64,000 nucleotides of DNA from Ampullaceana balthica (Eukaryota; Mollusca; Gastropoda; Lymnaeidae), in assembly GCA_944989445.1 (NCBI GenBank), contig CALYLW010000015.1, positions 1,540,124-1,604,123 of the forward strand, given 5' to 3'. A program made the translations under genes and the position numbers. This document shows, piece by piece, positions 46,856 to 60,306 of this stretch. How positions within the stretch are numbered: position 1 is the stretch's first letter; each line of letters begins with the position of its first letter. The notes beneath the pieces were generated by a model. That model made no database searches. It was not told the origin of the DNA and saw nothing but the letters and a program-made list of their open reading frames with translations.

Positions 46856-47793
46856 GCACTTTGGGCCAAACATATAGTTCCGTCATTCACAGTATTTGGC
46901 AGTACTTTGGGCCAAACGTATAGTTCCGTCATAGACAGTATTTCGCAGCACTTTGAGCCAAACGTATAGTTCCGTCATTCACAGTATTTGGCAGCACTTT
47001 GGACCAAACGTATAGTTCCGTCATTCACAGTATTTCGCAGTACTTTGGGCCAAACGTATAGTTCCGTCATTCACAGTATTTGGCAGCACTTTGAGCCAAA
47101 CGTATAGTTCCGTCATAGACAGTATTTCGCAGCACTTTAAGCCAAACGTATAGTTCCGTCATTCACAGTATTTGGCAGCACTTTGGGCCAAACGTATAGT
47201 TCCGTCATTCACAGTATTTCGCAGTACTTTGGGCCAAACGTATAGTTCCGTCATTCACAGTATTTGGCAGCACTTTGGGCCAAACGTATAGTTCCGTCAT
47301 TCACAGTATTTCGCAGTACTTTGGGCCAAACGTATAGTTCCGTCATTCACAGTATTTGGCAGCACTTTGGACCAAACGTATAGTTCCGTCATTCACAGTA
47401 TTTCGCAGTACTTTGGGCCAAACGTATAGTTCCGTCATTCACAGTATTTGGCAGCACTTTGAGCCAAACGTATAGTTCCGTCATAGACAGTATTTCGCAG
47501 CACTTTAAGCCAAACGTATAGTTCCGTCATTCACAGTATTTGGCAGCACTTTGGGCCAAACGTATAGTTCCGTCATTCACAGTATTTCGCAGTACTTTGG
47601 GCCAAACGTATAGTTCCGTCATTCACAGTATTTGGCAGCACTTTGGGCCAAACGTATAGTTCCGTCATTCACAGTATTTCGCAGTACTTTGGGCCAAACG
47701 TATAGTTCCGTCATTCACAGTATTTGGCAGCACTTTGAGCCAAACGTATAGTCCCGTAATCACAGCATTTGGCAGCACTTTGGGCCAAACGTA
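46856..47793. repeat. minisatellite, 46-bp unit in dimers
   Basis: About 20 copies with GGGCCAAACGTATAGTTCCG and TCATTCACAGTATTT. Units ending GGCAGCA and CGCAGTA alternate, giving a 92-bp dimer. The rare stretch with CATAGACAG followed by CTTTAAGCC occurs near 47110 and again 368 bp (8 units) further on. Confidence 0.97.
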
Positions 47794-47896
47794 CAGTCCA
47801 ATCTATCGGAATACTCTTTCATTGAAGTGATTACAGATCAGGTTTTTTGAATGGAGGTAAGCCATATTCGAGTAAAGCTTCACTAGCTATGAAACA

Positions 47897-48115
47897 GAAA
47901 AGGCGGGGAGGGGGGGAGGGGGGAGGGGGGAGGGAGAGGGGGAGGGGGAGGGAGGGGGAGGGGGAGATGGGGGGTGTGAGGTGGTTGAAAGGAGAAGATA
48001 TACAAGTAGCCTGTTAGGGTGGGAGAGAGGGGGAGAGGGAGGGAGAGAGAGAGAGAGAGAGGGGGGGTGTGAGGTGGTTGAAAGGAGAAGATATACAAGT
48101 AGCCTGTTAGGGTGG
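47897..48115. repeat. polypurine tract with a 93-bp-offset direct repeat
   Basis: G/A-only DNA at 47897-47972 and 48022-48067. A ~50-bp block with GGTGTGAGGTGGTTGAAAGG occurs at 47973 and again at 48066. A mirror-repeat, triplex-prone composition. Confidence 0.9.
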
Positions 48116-49121
48116 AACAACTGTTGGATAGTTCTGTTTCTTTCGGACAGAGTTATCGTCTCCTTGTTTGTAATTAGCGAACCGAGTCTCTGAGGCAGAG
48201 GACCAGAGGTGAGGGATGGTGCAGCCCGCCCAGGGTGGAACTTTTCTTCTTATTGTCGGGCGGCGTTTTGGGCAACTCTTTTTATTTGACTGGCACATTA
48301 CATGACTATATAAGGAGTGTGTATAGGAAGATGAGAGAGGAGTAGAGTCATACTGGTATTGAATGTGAAAAATGTGTATACACTGATGCGGGGAATTACA
48401 GAATAGAGTAAGGTTGACATTTGATGACAAGACTGTGTAACTGTGTGACTGTGTAACTGTGTAACTGTGTGACTGTGTAACTGTGTGACTGTGTAACTGT
48501 GTATAATGGTTGCTGGTACTACAGTTGACTTCAACTATCCAGGAATATCTCTTATTAAAATCGTCTTCTTTATAATTTAGTTGATAATAGTAAATCTCTA
48601 AAAACACCCGACTGGATGTGTCTTTTATAAGAATTTCATTTAATTAATTTTTTTTTCAAATCCCTTAAACAAATAATTAAATAATTGTCACCCATTACTT
48701 TGATGGTTTCCTAAAAAAAAATAAGAAAAAAATATTATGTATTTTTTTGGGGGGGTGGAGAGAGAACTAAAATTCTGATACATAGTTACAAATCCATATC
48801 TTCGTATGTTTCTGTGGCGTCGCTATAGTTACCAGCTCACATTAATCACTCGGTTGTGCCCAGCAGGTACATAGCGGGTTTATCCCTGTCAGTAATTAAG
48901 GCAAACATTGCCCCAAACGTCCCCTGGGACGGCACTGGTCACGCTGCTCAATGAAGGTTAGTCATTCAAGGGTTCTTAATCTTGAACAAGTCGACCACTA
49001 AGGCGGCAGGAAAGACACAGGAAGAATTGATTCTCAAGAAATTCTTGTAATCTCTTGTCAAAGTCGTATTATTATTTTCGACGTTGATTTGAATAGGAGC
49101 TGAGCTCATTCGTTTATACAC
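48116..49121. other. unique sequence with a short TGTGTAAC repeat
   Basis: An 8-bp repeat TGTGTAAC/TGTGTGAC lies at 48428-48504. No gene recognised. Confidence 0.5.
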
Positions 49122-49374
49122 ATGTACCAAGCAGGTATGTTGTATGGCTGTAATCATTTGACCATGTACCAAGCTGGTCTGTTGTATGGCTGTAATCATT
49201 TGACCATGTACCAAGCTGGTCTGTTGTATGGCTGTAATCATTTGACCAAGTACCAAGCTGGTCTGTTGTATGGCTGTAATCATTTGACCAAGTACCAAGC
49301 TGGTCTGTTGTATAGCTGTAATCATTTGACCAAGTACCAAGCTGGTCTGTTGTATAGCTGTAATCATTTGACCA
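49122..49374. repeat. minisatellite, 42-bp unit
   Basis: Six copies with TACCAAGCTGGTCTGTTGTA and GGCTGTAATCATTTGACC. Variants change step by step from left to right (CATG to CAAG, TGGC to TAGC). Confidence 0.95.
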
Positions 49375-49965
49375 TCCCCTCCTCCGCAAAGTAAAAACTG
49401 TAGGCTTAACCCAAGTATTTCAGAAGCCCCGAAGTAAATATTAGGTATTCCCAACATTAATACCCCCTTTCTTCTACTAACAGCCAAAACTATTGGAATC
49501 TAACAAGCAACACTGTTGGGATCCAACAGCCAACAGTATTGGAAAAGACAATAAACTTACGGTGTGGCCTTGTAGCCCTTGCGTGCGTGTCCATGTATTT
49601 ACTCATATATTATGTGTGCAGCACACTGAACAATGTCATCAGAGCAATAGAATGCTGCTACAGCATTTCTTAAGAAGGACCCTATCGTGAGACTTTAGGC
49701 CAGTTACAATGTTTCCTCACCGCCTCTACGATGTAACGGTAAGTTATGAAGGGCCAAGTCAGTTGCTACTTGCTCTCATAGATGACGTACAACATGGAAG
49801 CATTCAGAATAAGAGGCTTGCATGGCCTCTCATACAAACCACCCACTTGGTCGGTCATCATTTTTGTGGGAGGCGTTGGGTAATTATTCCACCCCCCCCC
49901 TTATTAAAATGATTCGCTGGTGTTGGTCAATATGGTTCCACCTGGTGGTCCCCATAGAAAGTATA
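49375..49965. other. unique sequence
   Basis: No gene recognised. Confidence 0.4.
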
Positions 49966-50329
49966 CGTGGACATCAATCAATTAGATTTGTGACGTGTTG
50001 TCTGTCTGTGGACATCAATGAAGTCATCTGTGACGTGTTGTCTGTCTGTGGACATCAATGAAGTCATCTGTGACGTGTTGTCTGTCTGTGGACATCAATG
50101 AAGTCATCTGTGACGTGTTGTCTGTCTGTGGACATCAATGAAGTCATCTGTGACGTGTTGTCTGTCTGTTGACATCAATGAAGTCATCTGTGACGTGTTG
50201 TCTGTCTGTGGACATCAATGAAGTCATCTGTGACGTGTTGTCTGTGGACATCAATGAAGTCATCTGTGACGTGTTGTCTGTCTGTGGACATCAATGAAGT
50301 CATCTGTGACGTGTTGTCTGTCTGTGCAG
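49966..50329. repeat. minisatellite, 40-bp unit
   Basis: About 9 copies with GGACATCAATGAAGTCATCT and GTGACGTGTTGTCTGTCT; nearly uniform apart from one 4-bp deletion near 50245. Confidence 0.96.
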
Positions 50330-50459
50330 GTCACTGGACCGTTGGCGGGCGGGCGGAGGAGGGTGGGCGGGGACTGGATCAATATTACCAAGAGTAGTAT
50401 GCTATAAAAATCCAATAAACAAACTCTTTAAAATATCGATGATTATCGTTGGCGTTTTT

Positions 50460-50885
50460 ATGTTTGATGGTTCTCAGTCACCATATGATGGTACAAATCT
50501 TGTAACTTGTATGTTCGATGGTCCTCAGTCAGCACCACATGGGGCAAATGTTGTAACTTGTATGTCCGATGGTCCTCAGTCAGCAACACATGGGACAAAT
50601 GTTGTAGTTTTTATGTGCGATGGTCCTCAGTCACCATATGATGATACAAATTATTGTAACTTGTATGTCCGATGGTTCTCAGTCACCATATGATGATACC
50701 AATTATTGTAACTTGTATGTCCGATGTTCCTCAGTCAGCAACACATAGGACACATGTTGTAGTTTGTATGTCCGATGGTCCTCAGTCAGCAATACATGGG
50801 ACAAATGTTTTAGTTTGTATTTCCGGTAGTCCTCTGTTACCATGTGATGGTACAAATTTTGTAGCTTGTATGTCCGGTGGTCCTT
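50460..50885. repeat. diverged minisatellite, 51-53-bp unit
   Basis: About 8 copies around TGTATGTCCGATGGTCCTCA, ending CAAATGTTGTA. An old array. Confidence 0.9.
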
Positions 50886-51867
50886 TCGTGTCATCGGATG
50901 CCCTTCACTATCGTTTAAGTAAGTACAGCACAGTTAAATGGTGTGTCTTAAAGGCCAGGACAATGAAAGCGAATCCATAATGTTTACAAATGGGTATGGA
51001 TAAAATTAAGATGATCAAAGGTTATCGGTGTAGAGCCTAAAATAGTCAATAAGACAATGGATAATATAGTCAATAAGACATTAAATAAGAATATGAGTCA
51101 GACGTTGAATAAGAAAAATGAACATGACCGTAAATAAGACAGTTTATAAGAAGTTTAATAAGACCGTTTATAAGAGAGTTAATAAGAGGATGAAAAATAC
51201 AGTTATAATTAGACAGTGAATCAGACCTATATAAGAGATTGAATAAGACAACAAATACAGCATTGCACAAGATAGTAAACAAAATCCTTTAATAAGCCAG
51301 TGAATACGATAGTAAAAGAACAGTGTGTGCTGTAATGATGAGATTGTGCAGAGTATCAAAAGAAGGTTTTACTACACCGCAAAATGCTTTGGGAAAAGTT
51401 ATTCGGCTTATCGGAAAATTCTCGTAACTACTGCTTTATAACCACGGACGAATGTCAATTCTCGGTGCAACATTTCCCGATTGTGCACCGAGAGAATTGA
51501 GTCCTAATAGCGATGTGGCCAATGCCATTAGCCCAGATAACAACGATACAATTACATTAAAAGTGAAGATGGCTGGTGTCGAGAGTTTAAAGAGATGACT
51601 CGCGTTCAAGTGCTCTAACATATAGAATAAAATGGAGTTGAACAGTTCTCGAGTGGTCTGAAGCAGGCAGCTCTATCCACATGAACGCTACTCGAGAGCT
51701 CTGACGTATACGAGAAGATAATCGCGGCACGTACTATCATCGATGCTATCGGAGTTGTAGTTCTTGACAATGCCGCTCAGGGGGCCCAACTGAGGTAGTT
51801 AATAAATGGCATTGTTCAGTTGGGCAGAGCTCACGAAAACGTTCTTTCTTTCAAATAACGGCTTTGA
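50886..51867. other. AT-rich sequence with an irregular AATAAGA motif
   Basis: At 51040-51330 AATAAGAC/AATAAGAG recurs at irregular spacing. The rest is unique. No gene recognised. Confidence 0.45.
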
Positions 51868-52155
51868 TAATAGGTTGTTGGTAATGTTGATAATAGGATG
51901 TTGGTAATGTTGATAATGGGATGTTGGCAATGTTGATAATGGGATGTTGGTAATGTTGATAATAGGTTGTTGGTAATTTTAATAATAGAATGTTGGTATG
52001 TTGATAATGTTGGTAATGTTGATATTGTTGGTAATGTTGATAATGTTGATAATGTTGGTAATGTTGATAATGTTGATAATGTTGGTAATGTTGAAAATGT
52101 TGGCAATGTTGGTAATGTTGATAATGTTGATAATGTTGGTAATGTTGGTAATTTT
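51868..52155. repeat. AT-rich minisatellite, 27-bp then 9-bp units
   Basis: The left part has a 27-bp unit with GGTAATGTTGATAATAGG. The right part shrinks to 9-bp units GTTGATAAT and GTTGGTAAT. The long unit is likely built from the short one. Confidence 0.94.
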
Positions 52156-52329
52156 GCTGCACTCACAAGTAGTGCGGGAACGTAATTATCATGATGGATA
52201 CAATATGTTTTTGGGGTAGGGGAAGGGATCTTCGTGTGTGTGCAGAAAAAGGGGCCGCCTCTTTTAATATCACAAAGTACACCCACCATTTAAGGTTAAA
52301 AGCCCTCTCAGACCCTTTGATATTAAATA
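52156..52329. other. spacer
   Basis: Nothing recognised. Confidence 0.4.
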
Positions 52330-52770
52330 TAATATATAATTTGCAATGTCACGTCTGTAGTGTCTGTCCGTGACGCTACTAATTTTAGAAAGCAGCGCAC
52401 CAAATTACGGCACCAATGCATCAAAAGGTGTGCAAATTAAATATGCGCTGTAAAAAAATTATATGACGGCATTGTTTTCGCTGATATTTTAATTTTGGAA
52501 AAGGGAACAATGTAAAAAGAGGATTTGATGATGGTTAAATATAAAATAAAAAAACAAAGGGGGCGCCGTAGGCGCCCTACAACTCCTATAAAAAATACTT
52601 TGTGTACATTCCAGAAAGTTTAATATTTCGTATTTATCAAACAAGGAAAAGTTAGTTGGGCTTTTGAAAAAGGTCGGTGCCGTAGGCGAACTAAAAAAAA
52701 GTACATTTTTTTTCAAAATAAATAGATTTCAGCTGAAAACTTCCGTCATTTTTGACGGGTGATACACTAG
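52330..52770 (+). mobile_element. Helitron-like repeat family B, locus 2 unit 1
   Basis: Same order of blocks as locus 1 (ATAATTTGCAATGTCACG, CATCAAAAGGTGTGCAAA, GGCGCCGTAGGCGCCC). The same 3' end is present: hairpin CCGTCA-TTTT-TGACGG, then CACTAG, then T. The left part differs slightly (GTCTGTAGTG). Confidence 0.62.
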
Positions 52771-52771
52771 T

Positions 52772-53680
<909 letters not shown>

Positions 53681-55121
53681 GAAACTGTTTCCTCTGGGCC
53701 CAACTTTCCTTTAAAACTGTTTCCTCTGGGCCCAACTTTCCTTTGAAACTGTTTCCTCTGGGCCCAACTTTCCTTTGAAACTGTTTCCTCTGGGCCCAAC
53801 TTTCCTTTAAAACTGTTTCCTCTGGGCCCAACTTTCCTTTGAAACTGTCTCCTCTGGGCCCAACTTTCCTTTGAAACTGTTTCCTCTGGGCCCAACTTTC
53901 CTTTAAAACTGTTTCCTCTGGGCCCAACTTTCCTTTAAAACTGTTTCCTCTGGGCCCAACTTTCCTTTGAAACTGTTTCCTCTGGGCCCAACTTTCCTTT
54001 GAAACTGTTTCCTCTGGGCCCAACTTTCCTTTAAAACTGTTTCCTCTGGGCCCAACTTTCCTTTGAAACTGTTTCCTCTGGGCCCAACTTTCCTTTGAAA
54101 CTGTTTCCTCTGGGCCCAACTTTCCTTTGAAACTGTCTCCTCTGGGCCCAACTTTCCTTTGAAACTGTCTCCTCTGGGCCCAACTTTCCTTTGAAACTGT
54201 CTCCTCTGGGCCCAACTTTCCTTTAAAACTGTTTCCTCTGGGCCCAACTTTCCTTTGAAACTGTTTCCTCTGGGCTCAACTTTCCTTTGAAACTGTTTCC
54301 TCTGGGCCCAACTTTCCTTTGAAACTGTCTCCTCTGGGCCCAACTTTCCTTTGAAACTGTTTCCTCTGGGCCCAACTTTCCTTTAAAACTGTTTCCTCTG
54401 GGCCCAACTTTCCTTTGAAACTGTCTCCTCTGGGCCCAACTTTCCTTTGAAACTGTTTCCTCTGGGCCCAACTTTCCTTTAAAACTGTTTCCTCTGGGCC
54501 CAACTTTCCTTTAAAACTGTTTCCTCTGGGCCCAACTTTCCTTTGAAACTGTTTCCTCTGGGCCCAACTTTCCTTTGAAACTGTTTCCTCTGGGCCCAAC
54601 TTTCCTTTAAAACTGTTTCCTCTGGGCCCAACTTTCCTGTGAAACTGTTTCCTCTGGGCCCAACTTTCCTTTGAAACTGTTTCCTCTGGGCCCAACTTTC
54701 CTTTGAAACTGTCTCCTCTGGGCCCAACTTTCCTTTGAAACTGTCTCCTCTGGGCCCAACTTTCCTTTGAAACTGTCTCCTCTGGGCCCAACTTTCCTTT
54801 AAAACTGTTTCATCTGGGCCCAACTTTCCTTTGAAACTGTTTCCTCTGGGCTCAACTTTCCTTTGAAACTGTTTCCTCTGGGCCCAACTTTCCTTTGAAA
54901 CTGTCTCCTCTGGGCCCAACTTTCCTTTGAAACTGTTTCCTCTGGGCCCAACTTTCCTTTGAAACTGTTTCCTCTGGGCCCAACTTTCCTTTGAAACTGT
55001 TTCCTCTGGGCCCAACTTTCCTTTGAAACTGTCTCCTCTGGGCCCAACTTTCTTTTGAAACTGTCTCCTCTGGGCCCAACTTTCCTTTGAAAGTGTCTCC
55101 TCTGGGCCCAACTTTCCTTTG
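53681..55121. repeat. minisatellite, 32-bp unit with a 576-bp higher-order repeat
   Basis: About 45 copies with CTCTGGGCCCAACTTTCCTT and GAAACTGTTTC. The rare GGGCTCAAC unit occurs at 54275 and 54851, 576 bp (18 units) apart. The TTTAAAAC, GTCTCC and GTTTCC variants around the two agree for many units. Confidence 0.97.
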
Positions 55122-55621
55122 CTCAGTCCTCGGCCTGTGAGAGGACACATCTGGTGGAGACACGCACGTCATGGTCTCTGAACACTTGTTTCACCTTCGC
55201 TGTGTCTTACGCAATGTGTGACATCCTCTCCAGCTTGACCCGAGGTCACCGCTGCCGAAGACTTGCGCTGCCAGGAGCGCTGCTCTGGAGTCTCTTGAAG
55301 TTGTATGATCCGATTGCAGACCGTCTCTTGACCTATTCCACGAGGCTGGTTGTCGAGGGCTGGGGGAGGCACGATTCTTCCATTACATTGACGATTGGAA
55401 AGGTTGAAGGTTTCCATTGTGTTTGAGAGTTTAATGATATTGTTTGTGCCACTCAATACACGCAAGTGCTATCTGCCGATCATGACGTCATCCTCGTTGT
55501 CGTTTGCTTTTCTGTTTGGATTGAAATGCACTTTTGAAAAACGTTGTTTTATGAAATGCATCGGCGGGCTCCACACTAGGGCACGAAGGGATATGTACGA
55601 GATTTAGTGAGCCTGACGAAA
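55122..55621. other. unique sequence
   Basis: No gene recognised. Confidence 0.4.
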
Positions 55622-56850
55622 AGTATTTTTGGGCCAAATGGAAGATATTTTTGGGCCAAATGGAAGGTACTTATGGGCCAAATGGAAGGTATTTGTGGGC
55701 CAAATGGAAGGTATTTGTGGGCCAAATGGAAGGTTTTTGTGGGCCAAATGGAAGGTATTTGTGGGCTAGATGGAAGGTAATTGTGGGCCGGGTGGAAGGT
55801 AATTGTGGGCCGGATGGAAGGTAATTGTGGGCCGGATGGAAGGTAATTGTTGGTCAAATGGAATGTATTTGTGGGCCGGATGGAAGGTATTTATGTGCCA
55901 AATGGAAGGTATTTGTGGGCCGGATGGAAGGTATTTGTGGGCCGGATGGAAGGTATTTGTGGGCCGGGTGGAAGGTATTTGTGGGCCGGATGGAAGGTAA
56001 TTGTGGGCCGGATGGAAGGTAATTGTGGGCCGGGTGGAAGGTAATTGTGGGCCGTGTGGAAGGTAATTGTAGGGCCAGATGGAAGGTATTTGTGGGCCGG
56101 GTGGAAGGTAATTGTGGGAAAAATGGAAGGTATTTGTGGGCCAAATGGAAGGTATTTGTGGGCCAAATGGAAGGTAATTGTGGGCCAGATGGAAGGTATT
56201 TGTGGGCCTGATGGAAGGTATTTATTGGCCAAATGGAAGGTATTTGTGGGATAGATGGAAGGTATTTGTGGGCCAGATGGAAGGTATTTGTGGGCCAAAT
56301 GGAAGGTATTTGTGGGCCAAATGCAAGGTATTTGTGGGCCAGAGGGAAGGTATTCGATGGCCAGATGGAAGGTATTTGTGGGCCAAATGGAAGGTATTTG
56401 TGGGCCAAATGGAAGGTAATTGTGGGACGGATGGAAGGTATTTGTGGGCCAGATGGAAGGTATTTGTGGGCCAGATGGAAGGTAATTGTGGGCCAGATGG
56501 AAGGTATTTGTGGGCCAAATTGAAGGTATTTGTGGGTCAAATGGAATGTATTTGTGGGCCAAATGGAAGATATTTGTGGGCCAAATGGAAGGTATTTGTG
56601 GGCCAGATGGAAGGTATTTGTGGGTCAAATGGAAGGTATTTGTGGGCCTGATGGAAGATATTTGTGGGCCAGATGAAAGGTATTTGTGGGCCAAATGGAA
56701 GGTATTTGTGGACCAGATGGAAGGTATTTGTGGGCCAGGTGAAAGCTATTTTAGGGCCAGATGAAAGGTAATTGTGGGCCAGGTGAATGGTATTTTAGGG
56801 CCAGGTGAAAGGTATTTTATGGGCAAATGAAAGGCTGTTTTGGGCCATAT
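55622..56850. repeat. minisatellite, 22-bp unit
   Basis: About 56 copies of GGTATTTGTGGGCCAAATGG then AA. Variants GGCCGGATGG, GGCCAGATGG and GGTAATTG cluster by region. The right end is the most diverged. Confidence 0.97.
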
Positions 56851-56896
56851 CCTTACCACAAAAACACACGTTTGGCTCAATTGTTAGATATTTTTT

Positions 56897-56950
56897 TGTC
56901 CATGTCCACCTGTCCATGTCCACCTGTCCATGTCCACCTGTCCTTGTCCA
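56897..56950. repeat. 4-copy 14-bp repeat TGTCCATGTCCACC
   Basis: Short, nearly exact tandem repeat. Confidence 0.92.
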
Positions 56951-57460
56951 CCAATACCGACTTTTCCTGATGTAAAAGTCCTTGATCCTGTCAGTGGAGC
57001 TACTTTAAGCCCCGGATGTTGATCGTACCTACTCCAGTTGAGAGTGGCGGGTTCTCAAAAAATCTCCTTTGATCGCTGTGTAGCATTCGATTCTCCTCCA
57101 GCCGAGACAAAAGAGCTCACTAAGCGAGAAGTGTACAATGACAATCGTGGCGTGTGCCTGAGTGTCGATAGAAGGCTCCCACCTATTAGTCTCCCACAAT
57201 TTTTGAAAAAGTGTGAAAACAAAGGAAATTTTTAGAGGAATTTGACAAAGTTTTTATTTGATTGAGTTTTTGAACATCAGAGCGCAACCTGTTTGTTAGT
57301 CTAGCATGGATTGTGTCAGCGCTGTAGAGGAAAGCCTTCATTTGTTCCAACAAAGTCATCGGTGATCTGGCAGAACGAGGAAATCTTTGTGACACTCTGA
57401 CCTTGTGGCGGTACCACCTCCTGGCATGATTACACAACTCTGTGAGAATTGATTCAGTGG
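56951..57460. other. unique sequence
   Basis: No gene recognised. Confidence 0.4.
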
Positions 57461-57895
57461 TATGATCTTTAATCTCACACTCGTACGTCATTGCTCAAGA
57501 TTGTATGATCTTTACTTAATCTCACACTCGTACGTCATTGCTCAAGATTGTATGATCTTAATCTCACACGCGTACGTCATTGCTCAAGAGTGTGTGATCT
57601 TTACTTAATCTCACACTATTGTGTCATTGCTCAAGATTGTATGATCTTTACTTAATCTCACACTTGTACGTCATTGCTCAAGATTGTATGATCTTTACTG
57701 AATCTCACACTCGTACGTCATTGCTCAAGATTGTATGATCTTTACTTAATCTCACGCTCGTTCGTTATTGCTCAAGATTGTATGATCGTTACTTAATCTC
57801 ACACTCGTACGCCATTGCTCAAGATTATATGATCGTTACTTAATCTCACACACGTCCTTCATTGCTCAAGATTGTGTGATCTTTAATCTCACACT
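57461..57895. repeat. minisatellite, ~47-bp unit
   Basis: About 9 copies with TCATTGCTCAAGATTGTATG and CTTAATCTCACACTCG; units with a CTTTACT loss are shorter. Confidence 0.95.
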
Positions 57896-57921
57896 CCTAA
57901 AGCAGTTGTCGATAGATGCTT

Positions 57922-58168
57922 CGTTTTTGTCCGCCTCTACTACGTCCTAACATGTGACTTGGTGTTTTTGTCCGCCTCTACTACGTCATAACACGTGACT
58001 TGGTGTTTTTGTCCGCCTCTACTACGTCATAACACGTGACTTGGTGTTTTTGTCCGCCTCTACTACGTCATAACACGTGACTTGGTGTTTTTGTCCGCCT
58101 CTACTACGTCATAACACGTGACTTGGTGTTTTTGTCCGCCTCTACTACGTCATAACACGTGACTTGGG
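57922..58168. repeat. minisatellite, 6 x 41 bp, with CRE-like and E-box motifs
   Basis: Six units, nearly identical, with TTTTTGTCCGCCTCTACTAC. From the second unit each has TACGTCATAACACGTGAC, which contains ACGTCA (cAMP-response-element-like) and CACGTG (E-box). Confidence 0.96.
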
Positions 58169-58251
58169 TGGTTATTTATGTCGTGTTGTAGATGTCCTCA
58201 AAGGCAGACATGGCCTGTTTAAAGGAAGTGGTCTCAAGAAGCCACTGGAAG

Positions 58252-58832
58252 CTATGGCGGATTAAGGGGGGGGGTCTGAACAGGCTAAAGCCAGGGGCCC
58301 CCGATGATTAGGGGCCCCCAAAGTAAGTATATTTTATAAGAAAGATGGACAAATGTTTGCATGAATTCCTGAAAATATAATAAATTAAATAAATTAATTT
58401 TAAAAAAAAACTGATTCTATAAGCTCACTAAGAGAAAATATTAAAGATTATTGTTTATATTTTTTAAAGTTCACTTTTTTAATCAGGTTCGTGAGGTCTT
58501 GAGGTAGAAAGTCGCCCTGCTGTGAAAGCGGTCATGCGATCGATTCCCGGCGTGGGCACAATTTTTTTTTAAATTGTATTTTTACACTCAATATTAGGAT
58601 ACCGGCAAACATTTATTTCTTCATATTCCATTTTTTCAAGAATAATCTTTGGCTGGGAAGGCCGATCGTGTAGTACAGACAAAGTATGTTAAAGGAAACG
58701 ATGAATTATTTAGTTACAAGTTACAGTCTTATATTAGCTGCTAGCAATCATTTTATTTAAAGAGACGCTGGCTGGATAGGGCCCCAGTTTGAATTGCAGC
58801 CAGGGGCCCCGTGCAGTCTTAATCCGCCCCTG
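58252..58832. mobile_element. hAT-type MITE (581 bp)
   Basis: The left end CTATGGCGGATTAAG and the right end CTTAATCCGCCCCTG are inverted repeats (12 of 15). The flanks 58244-58251 and 58833-58840 are both ACTGGAAG, an exact 8-bp TSD. The subterminal GGGGCCCC runs are typical for such hAT ends. No transposase coding is seen. Confidence 0.9.
58485..58561 (+). other. tRNA-like patch inside the MITE
   Basis: GCGATCGATTCCCGGCGTGG resembles a tRNA T-arm/B box, and GTGAAAGCGGTC could be an anticodon-variable part. The A box is poor and a full cloverleaf does not form by eye. It might be a SINE remnant or coincidence. Confidence 0.25.
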
Positions 58833-58840
58833 ACTGGAAG

Positions 58841-59584
58841 ACCTTATTCTTGTCTCAGAGTTCGCTGAATTCAATATTCAAGCGTTTGAGGACCGGTATC
58901 ATAGTTATGAATTGTTTTTTTTTAATTAGCTTTAGTACTATGGGCGGGAAATCAATTTCCCCCGTTTAGAAGTCAGAGTTTACATCATGAAACATGTTCG
59001 AAAGCCCTTGTTGTTGTGGTCGGTGCTAAGAAATCAAAACTTGTCAGTTTATTGTCAAACTGCTTTATGAGGCTAAATCTAAATAAAACACGCATAAAAT
59101 AGATGCGCGTGGCAGTTCGTTAGCGGGTTTATGTACAGCAGCTGCACGGTCGTAAACCCACAGTTACAGGTCTCCCTGGGGTATTAACGGGCCGGACGGT
59201 AAAGAGAAGAATCATCTTTGAAAGTACAGCTGATAGTTTTACAGTTTCCTGAAGAAATGGTGTCGTAACTGCCAATTAATCTCCTTAAAGACATTCACAA
59301 TTTACTGCAAACATCTATTGATTGCACTGTAGAAATAAGGTCTTTGTCTAAAAAACAAATTCAAAAGTCATATAATTATATACGTAACGCATGTCTAAGT
59401 TTCCTATCCACTAAATTTGGACTCCTCATCGCGAGCCTTGCTTTCCAATCGACACAGTGTATGTAGTACCGTAATTACGGTAATTATTATGCGATTACTC
59501 TCGTCCTGATCATCTGTTTCTCTTACAATTCCAACTATTATTATTGTTTAATAAAAAAAAATTCTTAGCGTTAACAAAAACTAT
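58841..59584. other. AT-rich unique sequence
   Basis: No gene recognised. Confidence 0.4.
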
Positions 59585-60306
59585 ATACAGAGTATATCAT
59601 TAAATGAGCTATTCTTGGCTCAGAATTAGACCATACAGAGTATATCATTAAATGAGCTATTCTTGGCTCAGAATTAGACCATACAGAGTATATCATTAAA
59701 TGAGCTATTCTTGGCTCAGAATTAGACCATACAGAGTATATCATTAAATGAGCTATTCTTGGCTCAGAATTAGACCATACAGAGTATATCATTAAATGAG
59801 CTATTCTTGGCTCAGAATTAGACCATACAGAGTATATCATTAAATGAGCTATTCTTGGCTCAGAATTAGACCATACAGAGTATATCATTATATGAGCTAT
59901 TCTTGGATCTGAATTAGACCATACAGAGTATATCATTAAATGAGCTATTCTTGGCTCAGAATTATTAGACCATACAGAGTATATCATTAAATGAGCTATT
60001 CTTGGCTCAGAATTAGACCATACAGAGTATATCATTAAATGAGCTATTCTTGGCTCAGAATTAGACCATACAGAGTATATCATTAAATGAGCTATTCTTG
60101 GCTCAGAATTAGACCATACAGAGTATATCATTAAATGAGCTATTCTTGGCTCAGAATTAGACCATACAGAGTATATCATTAAATGAGCTATTCTTGGCTC
60201 AGAATTAGACCATACAGAGTATATCATTAAATGAGCTATTCTTGGCTCAGAATTAGACCATACAGTTTATATCATTAAATGAGCTATTCTTGGATCTGAA
60301 TTAGAC
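59585..60306. repeat. minisatellite, 48-bp unit
   Basis: About 15 copies with CATACAGAGTATATCATTAA. Each has TGAGC-TATTCTTG-GCTCA, a 5-bp stem. Most units are identical. TTGGATCTGAATT replaces the usual form at 59905 and in the last unit, and one unit has a 3-bp insertion near 59963. Confidence 0.97.

Noticed and set aside
59571..60227. A 16-residue peptide repeat frame on the minus strand
   Set aside because: Produced by the 48-bp unit. It includes a 3-bp insertion and no sequence outside the array.
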